A stretch of 64,000 bases of DNA, taken from assembly GCA_021234155.1 (NCBI GenBank), contig JAJEKV010000022.1, positions 9,488,934-9,552,933 of the forward strand, written 5' to 3'. Below the pieces are notes generated by a model. The model had not been told where the DNA came from. It worked only from the letters and a program-made list of their open reading frames with translations, and searched no databases. Of the stretch, positions 1-8,303 are shown in pieces. Positions within the stretch are counted from its first letter, which is position 1; each line of letters begins with the position of its first letter. The position numbers and the translations under genes were made by a program. Source of the stretch: Isoetes taiwanensis. Taxonomy: Eukaryota; Streptophyta; Lycopodiopsida; Isoetales; Isoetaceae.

Positions 1-2015
1 AATGCCAGACATATATAAAAACACACCTCCAAGTTGTTGGTCCTGCATTTTACAATAACGAAATACTTTAGCATTTTGATGCATTTCCAGAGAATGATCA
101 AGCAGGAGTTTAAAGGGAAATATTATGGGCCGGTATCCATTGGCGAAATGATACATTCTGGACGATATCCATTGCATGATGCCAGTACTAAGAATTAATG
201 CCAGCGTATATAAAATTATGTTGGAATGCTGGACTGTCAAGTAACCAAATCCAAAAATTCTAAGAAAAGATGAAATCATACCTTTGGGTTTTTTATGTAG
301 GACCTGCAGAATTGTTTGAGCTCTCAGACATCCATGCTCTACTCAGTCTCTCAATGAAGAAGTATAGAAACAACAACAGATACTGGTAAAAGAAAACAGG
401 AAAAACTGTGCACAGAATAGAAGAAGAAGAACTGATTCAATGCTAACCTCCTACTCGAAATGGAAGAGCGAATATCCAGTTGAAAAATGATTTAGCCGTG
501 GAAACGGGCCAACTCAGAAGAAGCCCCATTCGGTCCATATTAATGCAAAATCGAACGTGGTATTCTTCGAACCAAATCTGCCGGAGCTGCCATAGCCAAG
601 AAAATAGAGATCCCACTTCTTGAGTGAATAGAAGATCTGAGATGCAGAAGCCATAGCCATTCAATTCCGACAACCTGCGTCCCGTTAGGGGAACACAAAG
701 TGGAAGGGAATGCCGCATGCGGCGTAACATGCGGTGTTCCCTGGCACGGAACCCAACCCACTCCAAAAATAAAGAAATGATTGTTATGCTATTCGACTTG
801 TAAAATACACAGTGTTGTATTCGACTTCCGGTTCTTTGGAATCCTACCTTGAAAGGGGAGCCAATGTATTGCCTATTCAATTTAACAATGCATGCCATCC
901 ACTTGGCATAACTGCTCTCTGGACAGTTCTAATGCAGAGTTCAATGATTCATTTTAGCCTCCATCATAGAGAAATGAGAGAAAGTAGGTTCTACACATGT
1001 GTCGATTGAAGATGGTGATGAATTGTGCTTTCTATGCTTTACGAGAACAACCATAACTTTTTGTTTGATCTAAATGGGAATGTATCCTTTAAATGCATTA
1101 TAGCGAAGAATGAGAGCTCTCTATCAAAGTTAGAATTAATCTGAAGAGGAGTCCAAATTGTTAAGTTATGGTCTCCTAAATCCCTCTTAAATCCTCACAA
1201 TTATTTTGTCTATTAAAAATAACATAGTTTGTGATTCCACTCCAATTGAGATGATCTTAGCTTTGATGAAAAGATCTCATCCTCGTCTTTGATGCAGAAA
1301 CGTTCTCATTTGGATCATCACCAAGAAGTTATGATCATTTTAAGCAGGAATACTCCTAAACCAGTTGCTTTGGCAATTTTAGCAAAACATATGGGTATTT
1401 TGGAGTTTTTCCATAAGTGTTATGGCTATTTTGACCTATAGACCACTAAATACCTTTAAAGATCATGCAAAAGCAAAGCAAAAATGAATCTGTTAACAAA
1501 CCCTTACATTTCTATCGCCATAATAACTTTGCTTGGTTTCTCTAGATCGGGTGAAGCAGGGTCTCCAAACATTTCAGCTCTAGCATGCAAAAAAAGAATA
1601 ACATAATAGTTGGGTCAAAAAATTTTTTTGGGTGGTATAATCTCCAATTGTCGTGTGTCCTATGCGAATTCCCCGGAATCACATTCGGGTACTTAAATTC
1701 CGGTTTACAGGTTTGGAACGTAAAACTCACCACATAATGACACGTTGCAAATTTGATGGAAGTTGAATTACAAACATGCTGAAACTTCGAGTAAAGATTG
1801 ATCACAAAGTTAAGAAAAAAATAGACATTCAAGTCTTGCAGCCAAGTTTTATGAGTCATTTTGCTAACACACATTTAATATCCCAGTTCAAGCTACTTCC
1901 AGCAACAAAATACTTCCAATTCAAGGTTCTTTTAGCAACAACATACTTCAAGGAGCATTTTTTCGAGGGTAAAAAAAATAGCTCAAGTTGATGATTACCT
2001 GTTGAATGTGCTTAC
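1..2015. other. No gene supported
   Basis: I see no reading frame here with recognisable family motifs and no RNA gene. Open frames of 60-150 codons occur on both strands, but they overlap one another and resemble nothing I know. Further exons of the minus-strand gene that begins near 6984 could lie here, since its last exon I can define (ending at 2016) has a clean splice donor leading into this stretch. I could not fix their boundaries. Confidence 0.5.
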
Positions 2016-3106
2016 CTTGCACCAATAGTAATATCATCTGTAGCATCATCTGCACTTGGCAAATTGAAACAAACAACTAGTTTAAGCATCCAACAATAAG
2101 CATGAGACGTGTAAGGGTGCATTTTTACTTGACCTATGCAAAAAAGCATATCGCGACACAGGTGCTAGAAAAGTGCTGACACACTTCACTTAACTTTTTT
2201 GTAGCACGTCAAGGCTTTCATCAATCATCCAAACACATTATTTGAGCGGGAAAATTTATTTTCTAATCCGTAGAATCAGAATTAGCCACATCTTCGATCC
2301 AAGATTCGCGTTGTTGATTTTATTCAGCACGTCAAAGCATTCATCTACCATCCATAAAAGTCATTATCTAGGTGGGAAAATATGTTTATGGATCCAAACA
2401 ATGAGAATTTTCCGCTTCAATGATCCGGATAGAGGTGCTGAAAAAGTTAAATTTGACTGCATGAAATTTAATGCCTATCATATCCCATACTAGCCCTTCA
2501 AAAATGACGAATACAAGACGCCAGTTCCGCATACTCATCATATGGAATGCATAAAAAAGGATGCTTGAGAGGTGCTGGCAGGTACAAAAAGTGGGTAGGT
2601 CAAGCAAAAACACACCCTTAAGCATTCAACAGCAAGCAACAATGTAAAAAATATATGTAAAATTGAACTTACACGAGGAAGTGTCTTGAACCATATTCTA
2701 CACCAGATTCTCACAAATATCAGCATCATGTTCTTGACTACCATTAAAAACTAGAAGTGGCAAACAAGTAGGATTCATCAAGCCAGCTACTTTGAGTCCA
2801 AAACTAGACAAAATTTGATGATTAGTTACACGATTTCTATAATTACATATATGCTACAGATTCTTAAAATTATAAGAACCTACATGCATAAGATGTACCT
2901 ATAAAATGGTAGAATTATAAGAACCAATATGCTATTTGTGCTATTTACAGAATATTAGAATTGTAAGAACCTAAATGCACAAGATGCAGAATAGTAGAAT
3001 TAGAAAAACATACATGCATAAGATCTTTCTGCATCAGGAGAATTTTCCAGTAAAGAATCAGTAGATTCAGCAAGAACTCCATAAGGATCTTCTACAGTAT
3101 TGTTTT

Positions 3107-3238
3107 TAGCCCCATCATCTACTCTAGATAGCAAAACTACAAAAAATCATTGAAAACTTAGTATTAGAAATAAAAAAAACATGAAAGATTTATGTTCTGA
3201 AAAAATGCAGAACCTTCTTGCTTGGAAAAGTCGTTAGG
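3107..3238. repeat. 132-bp direct repeat, left copy (host flank duplication)
   Basis: This segment is almost identical to 6718-6849. It contains the start of host exon 2, the whole short intron and the end of exon 1 of the minus-strand gene. The two copies sit immediately outside the inserted LTR element. Normal LTR integration gives 4-6 bp duplications, so 132 bp is far outside the usual range. It fits capture of a truncated cDNA during repair of a widely staggered break, or a later rearrangement. Confidence 0.9.
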
Positions 3239-4517
3239 AAAAAGCGTTCTCCTTTATTGGAAAAGCGTTCTCCTTTAATGGAACTTGCCAAGTGCATGTC
3301 CTTGGTCATCAATGTTACTCTCTTGGCATGCAAAGTGCACGCCCTCGAGTCTTCAAAATGCTGCACCAGCTTCTGCTCTGCTGCTTCCTGTAAGGCTAGC
3401 AGCATTTCGCCTGTGACTCTCATGCCCGTGTCGAACTCTTGTACGACCTCCTTGACGAGTCTGGCGAATAGTGCTCGGGGGATGAGAAGGCCGTAACTTC
3501 TCTAAAAATGCCAGATCTCTCGGTTGCTTCTGCGATAGTCTTGATCCGGGGCTTCCTTTACTCTTGGTTTCTTTGGCGGGATGGGTTTCTCTGGAGGTGG
3601 CTTGAGGGTCTTCTTCTTTGATGGCCGTCCTCCTTCGACATAAGTTACCTTATTGGCCTGGTAGTAGGAGTTGTAGGCCTCCCACTTCTTCATGCATTCC
3701 TTATAGTCAATTTCTTCTGGTAGACCCTGAGATGGTCTACCACATAGGACTCCCGGGCGGGTCGGGTCGGCTTCTTTGGATCCTTCTCCTTCTCCTTCTC
3801 CCACGTGGGGTAGGGTGGGGGTGCTTGTGTCTGCTGATCCTCGGCCACTGGTTTTGAGGAGCTCCCTACTTCTTGGTCTCCTCTGGGGAAGGGCTGGTAA
3901 TCCTCGTCATCTGAGTCGTCAGAGGATGGGGGCTGGTTGGGCTGCAGTTCCTTGATGACGAGCTTGACCGTGGGTGTCTTCTTTAGTTTTCTTTTGGGCT
4001 CCTCCTTGCCCTTCTCTTTGAGCTTCTTCTTTGCTTCTGCCTCCTGTTCGTCTCGCTTCCTTTTCTTCTCGGCCTTTCTCCTCTTCTTGCGTTGTGACTT
4101 CGCCTCCTGCATTTGGATCCTGGCTTCGAGTTCTTCTTTCAGGGTGGGTTCGGGGGTGAACTCCTTTTGTTCTTTCTGCTCATTGACAGTCTGCTCCCGT
4201 TCTGCCCTCTCCTGCTGTCGTATCTCCTCTTCAATTTGCTCGTATACACTACGGGTTTCTTCGTACATTGAACCCTCAGAGTCAATGTTTGCTTCTTCGT
4301 CTAAGCGCTGGTTGATGATGTCGACCAGCTCGTCTAGTGATTCTCGCCTCGACTCCTCTTTATGTGACTCGACAGAAGTACTCGCCTCTGCTGATGGAAG
4401 AGGGTCTCCTCCTGCGAGAAGCTGCTCCTGAAGTATCTGCTGAATCCTCCTCCTGTCTTGGGCGCTGGGCTATTCGCCTGGTCGATATTTGCGTGCAGTC
4501 TGTTTGGTGCGTGCCAT
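3239..4517 (-). pseudogene. Histone H3-like protein in the gag position of an LTR element
   Basis: The ATG at 4517-4515 begins MARTKQTARKYRPGE. The first ten residues equal the canonical H3 tail (R2, K4, R8 and K9 present) and then diverge at S10. A TAG follows, and the same frame continues through an acidic/basic coiled-coil-like region (EEEIRQQERAEREQ, KKRRKAEKKRKRDEQEAEA, then SSDDSDDEDY) of about 250 residues. A one-base frameshift lies within 3690-3804. The C-terminal part is an H3 fold: [28 protein letters not shown], then [19 protein letters not shown] and [15 protein letters not shown], ending SIKGERF where H3 ends RIRGERA. The second TAG sits where H3 has the Gln of RYQKST. LLIP and HF recall CENH3, while loop 1 has canonical H3 length. 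Canonical H3 is 136 residues; this is about 420 because of the insertion. This copy is broken (two stops, one frameshift), so any protein would need intact copies elsewhere or readthrough. Confidence 0.88.
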
Positions 4518-4618
4518 GTTTTACTTCAAGTCAAACGGAGCTCTGGCGCCTAAAAATCGCCTCAAAGTGCGGGAGCTAAGTTCTAAACAGAAAGTCTACG
4601 AATGAGAAGGGTTTGGGT

Positions 4619-4628
4619 CTATTTATAG
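4619..4628 (-). promoter_or_regulatory. TATA box upstream of the H3-like ORF
   Basis: The minus strand reads CTATAAATAG, a near-ideal plant TATA box, about 102 nt upstream of the ORF start at 4517. A start site near 4590 would give a short leader. An internal promoter in a retroelement leader is unusual and would fit a captured gene that kept its own promoter. The sequence alone cannot show that it is used. Confidence 0.45.
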
Positions 4629-5186
4629 TTTGACCAAATTTTAGGTCAAATTATAAGTTGCTCATTTTCATGAGTCAAGGCACATATTAACTTAAAACAT
4701 GTACTTACTTTAGAGTATCAGGCGCTAGAGGCCTGATCTAAAGTTTAGGTCGAGGCTCTGGCGCATACCCTGAGTATTTTTGCATTTTTGACTAAAAATA
4801 TGTACTTCTAAACATATTCCTAGGGGTGTGCTATACAATTCTAGCTAAACCTTACCTTAAAATTCGATCTAGCATCTGATCTTGTTCAAATTCATCAAGT
4901 TTGAAGGTGAATATGGCAAGCTACTCACGGTGTGCGCCTGGGGCTTGACCTAAAATTTAGGTCGATGCTCTGGCGCATACCGTGAGCAATTTCCACACTT
5001 TGATCAAGATTTAGTTCAACTTTTTAGTTTTTCTTGGTTTTCAATTGTTCTAACTGTTACTAGCTTAGCATCTGCTACAAAAAATGAGAAAAAAATTTTC
5101 CTCACTTTTTCGAGGTTTGAGAATTCTACTAAGTTAGTACTACTGGGAGCATGGCCAGTGCTTTGCTCTTGGTCTCCAAGAACATT

Positions 5187-5198
5187 GCTCTGATACCA
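5187..5198 (-). other. Primer-binding site, tRNA-iMet
   Basis: On the minus strand this reads TGGTATCAGAGC, complementary to the 3' end of plant initiator-methionine tRNA. It lies one base inside the LTR edge at 5200, as in Ty1/copia and many Ty3/gypsy elements. It fixes the orientation of the element (minus strand) and shows that the H3-like ORF is the first ORF downstream. Confidence 0.9.
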
Positions 5199-5199
5199 C

Positions 5200-6717
5200 T
5201 GTGACGTCCCCTACTCATATACGGTGCACTCACCGTATACAAACAGGAGTTCATCCCCCATACCAGCTCCATGCTGATACAAGGCCCTCCACGTATCACT
5301 ACAACCTTGACGAGTTCCAGTGGGAAGAATGAAGGGGTCATTTTACCCTGTCTCCCTCAGGGCCTACCTAGCTGCGGAAGCGTAACATACATGTAAATAT
5401 ACATACATCAACATCACATGACCATCACGAAGGATGGCTCACAACATATCTGCATAGACAAAGATCAGTACATCACATATGGAGATCCTACCAAAGGCTC
5501 AGACTCACGGGGGATAGCCCGACGGCTCGGGCCTCGAGTCATTGCGAGGCAATTCATGGCAAATGGATTTGGGCTGGCATAAGAACATGGCTTAGGGTAG
5601 TCCACTCCACCCCCCCCCCGTGCACACTTTGCGAGTAGGTTGAAAAGTCTTGGGACTGGCCAGGCCCCGGATGCATAGCCAAAGGGCTACTCACCGGGTT
5701 GCATCTCCCCAGTTCCGATGGGGCGGTAGGGATTGCTCCCACCCGGAGGTTGGCATCTTGACTCAAGGTGACTAGAGGGCCCTTTGCCGGACTCGGCCGA
5801 ACTCCATGGAAGGTGTACACCACCCCAAGAGTGTCGAACCCATGCAAAGTCCGCGCCGCAGTGGCGAGCATTAGGTCTAGTGCATTGTAGTCCCCGATAG
5901 GCTTTACTACCAGAGGGACGTGATCATGAGTCGGGACATGAACCTCATTATAAGCCAGTCTGGCCCCTCCACCCACAACCAGGTGTGGCTCTTGTACACA
6001 GGCCGAATTTAATAGTGCATTAAAGAGGTCTAGCTAGGAGCATCAACTATTAGGCTTTTAGGGCCTCTACCCCCCTTCCCAATACAATGATTCCACAGAG
6101 ATCATCATCACATACATATCATAAAAGAACTAAAGAATAAGATTTAATCTAAATCACAGAAGTTAGGTTCTTTAGTTATGGCTTGATATCTAGAGGTCTA
6201 GGTGGCTGCTATGGGTAATTCAATAGGCTAGACCTACTTAATCTATGCCTGGGAGGCGGATTAGACTATTGAATTGGCAAAATACCTGATCCCTGGCTTG
6301 CTCCTCCTGCTCTGAGCAGCGTCCATCTTTGTTTGAACGCTTGAAGATGAAGCTGGAAAGGAAAGCTGATGAGCTAGGCTGCTCAGACAGTCTTCGGGAG
6401 TCGAGATTGGCTCTTGGAGCAAGCGAAACGAAGCTCTGGAAGGGTGTGGACGGAAATGGAAAGTTAGGGTTTGAATACCTTACATAGGCTATAAGTTAGG
6501 GTTAGGGTTTCCAATGACCCTTGAGATGCCCACTTATTATTTAAGTGGGTTAAAGTGCACACATGCATAAATGTGCACACACTTGCAAGTTGCCCCCTAG
6601 GGCGCTACTTGCTTAGCTACTACGGCGTACCGTCAATCGAGATGGTGTGTACGTGGCGATCTTGATGCAAGATATCGTCACGGGACCGTGATTATCTTTG
6701 TCTTTGGAAACGTCACA
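5200..6717 (-). repeat. Single LTR (5' LTR of the truncated element)
   Basis: The 1518-bp segment begins TGTGACGTCC and ends GGAAACGTCACA (plus strand), giving the expected TG...CA termini with a short terminal inversion (TGTGACGT/ACGTCACA). A primer-binding site abuts its inner edge. A minus-strand open frame (5976-5554) lies within it, but its composition and position mark it as incidental. No partner LTR is present in the window, so age cannot be estimated by LTR comparison. Confidence 0.85.
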
Positions 6718-6849
6718 TAGCCCCATCATCTACTCTAGATAGCAAAACTACAAAAAAACATTGAAAACTTATTATTAGAAATAAAAAAAACATGAAAGAT
6801 TTATGTTCTGAAAAAATGCAGAACCTTCTTGCTTGGAAAAGTCGTCAGG
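6718..6849. repeat. 132-bp direct repeat, right copy (host flank duplication)
   Basis: This is the second copy of the host segment at 3107-3238, beginning directly after the LTR terminus ACGTCACA. It differs at only a few positions (for example gtcgtcagg here against gtcgttagg on the left), so the duplication is recent relative to the decay of neighbouring elements. Beyond it the host exon 1 sequence continues, which shows this is the original right-hand flank. Confidence 0.9.
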
Positions 6850-7071
6850 ATCAGGCTTCTTGCTTTCCATTACAGCATCTTGCATCAATCGATTACCATT
6901 ACCCTCAGATGCCAGATTTATAACCCTATGACCTGTTCTTGGACGACGGAAATCAAGCTACTCAAGATGTCTGCGACGTGCCATAATACTTAGAAGTCTT
7001 TGGCGCCGAGCAAGAACACAATAAGGAAACAGAAAAAATGAACGAAATTTTTTTCCCCAACTATTTTATTG

Positions 7072-7187
7072 TTAGGGTAACATTTTTGTCCAAAATTCCC
7101 CCTTTATTCAGTAAGCCGCTCCTGGCTACCGCCGGTTGCGGTTTAACCAAATAGAGGGGGAATTTTGTCCCAAAAATGTTACCCTAG
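7072..7187. mobile_element. Short hairpin MITE
   Basis: Two arms of about 38 bp are near-perfect inverted repeats: the left (7072-7109) begins TTAGGGTAACATTTTTGTCC and the right (7149-7187) ends AAAAATGTTACCCTAG. Only about 40 bp lie between them. There is no coding capacity. It lies just upstream of the minus-strand gene beginning at 6984, so it may have been recruited into that promoter. The superfamily is uncertain; a TTA-like flank would suit Harbinger. Confidence 0.7.
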
Positions 7188-8303
7188 TATAACTCAGGGG
7201 TTCCACAGTCGAAGTTGAAGCTGGATCCACAAGTGAGCCTAGATAACAACATATTACTGAAAATGGTTGAAAAAAACCCTATGCACACTCTTTTTCTAGC
7301 CACGTGATCCCGGATGCCAGGATCTCTCATATGCGGACGACTGGGATGTGGCAGGTTTTTGATGGCAGGGAGCATTCGTGTGCAACCTAGCGTGTGCCAA
7401 TATGGTTAAATGAGCTCTCCCAAATGGATCCTGTTCGAAGATGTTCGAAATGCCAGATGATGGGATCTTTACCTTTGGGATCCCCCAATTCAGGGTAAAG
7501 ATATTGTATGTCAACAATGCATTCTAGCAATTGGGCCATCATTCTAGCAATGGGCAGATCCATTATAAGACGTGAGGATCAAAATATGTAAAGTTCTAGC
7601 ATATAGGTTGCCAAATGTGCTGGAATATTCCATATGATGAAGATTTTTAACGTGTACTATGGAATTCATGATGGGGTGCGTAGTTTTAATACCAACGTGT
7701 TGAATTACGCGTCATTGTATTTTGTAAAAGTGGAGGCTATTTCGAGCCAGAAAGTGGTGGCATGTAGCGAGGGAAATGGTCGGATTAAAAAAATAGCTGC
7801 CCAAAAAAGGGCGAGAATTTTAAGATTCATCAGGCAGACTACTGCTAAAGAAACGGCAACTTACCCATCGATCCTGCAAAAGTAACGCTAAAGGGAGTTT
7901 GCCAAAGTATTGTTTTCTGTGCATCAATTTTAAATCGAAGGGCCTAATCGCTCTGCTTAATCCGGTGCCAAACTCATCCTGGACCTTTAAACCTAACCCA
8001 ATAATTGGGAAAACTGTGGATTCAAACAATGCCGGACAGGTTCTACTTACTCTTCCTCAGATTCAATAATAACTAGCTTTTAAGGTTTGTTTAGGGCAGC
8101 TATGGAGTTCTTGCTTTTATGAAGTGTAGTTATGAGAACTGCCCAAATGCTGCTTGTATTACAACAGGCCCAGTTCATTGTTTCCGATTCCTGTGTCATT
8201 TGACTTGCATTCTGCATTTCCGCAAGATTTGGATATTTCAAGTATGGATCATAATCTTCAGTGCCGGAGTACTAGATAATAATAATGGCGTAGTCTTTGC
8301 CAG
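7188..8303. other. Intergenic region, no gene recognised
   Basis: Open frames here (for example 7634-7885 plus) have no recognisable motif. The final few hundred bases presumably hold the promoter and 5' UTR of the galactosyltransferase gene that starts at 8304 or 8379, but I see no decisive TATA box. Confidence 0.4.

Larger units (their letters stand above)
3239..6717 (-). mobile_element. Truncated LTR retroelement carrying an H3-like ORF
   Basis: Read on the minus strand, the element has a 5' LTR (6717-5200), a primer-binding site (5198-5187), a leader of about 0.67 kb, and an ORF in the gag position that encodes a histone H3-like protein (4517-3239). It ends abruptly at 3239 inside or just beyond the last codons of the H3-like fold. 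No second LTR, protease, integrase or reverse transcriptase is present, so this copy is a 5' fragment or a non-autonomous unit. The TGTGACGTCC start and the iMet PBS are compatible with Ty3/gypsy chromoviruses, but without pol the superfamily cannot be assigned. It interrupts the gene at 2016-6984 and is bounded by 132-bp duplications. Confidence 0.8.
2016..6984 (-). pseudogene. Unrecognised spliced host gene interrupted by an LTR insertion
   Basis: Four minus-strand exons join in consistent phase with GT-AG borders: 6984-6825, 3136-3014, 2750-2673 and 2049-2016, probably with more to the left. Exon 1 starts MARRRHLE, meets an in-frame TAG, then continues as a basic then acidic stretch ending in DPDDFSKQE. 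Exon 2 is acidic (DPYGVLAESTDSLLENSPDAE). Exon 3 contains GSQEHDADICENL followed by another TAG, and exon 4 reads DATDDITIGA. I recognise no family; the acidic composition suggests a regulatory or chromatin protein, but that is a guess. A 3.48 kb retroelement sits between exon 1 and exon 2, and the junction sequence (end of exon 1, intron, start of exon 2) is present on both sides of it. Splicing might still remove the insertion, but the two in-frame stops make a pseudogene, or a different start, more likely. The call rests on splice-phase consistency, not homology. Confidence 0.4.

Noticed and set aside
443-898. Minus-strand frame of 151 codons near the left edge
   Set aside because: No motif, no splice context, and several overlapping frames of similar length on both strands; most likely chance.
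3937-4431. Plus-strand Ser/Cys/Phe-rich frame of 164 codons
   Set aside because: It is the antisense of the charged linker of the H3-like ORF; its composition is explained by the minus-strand coding sequence.
4470-4517. The H3 tail match as coincidence
   Set aside because: Ten identical residues at a true ATG, followed in the same ORF region by an independent H3 fold match ending GERF, cannot reasonably be chance.
5554-5976. Minus-strand frame of 140 codons
   Set aside because: It lies inside the LTR, has a homopolymer C run and no recognisable domain; LTRs do not normally encode protein.
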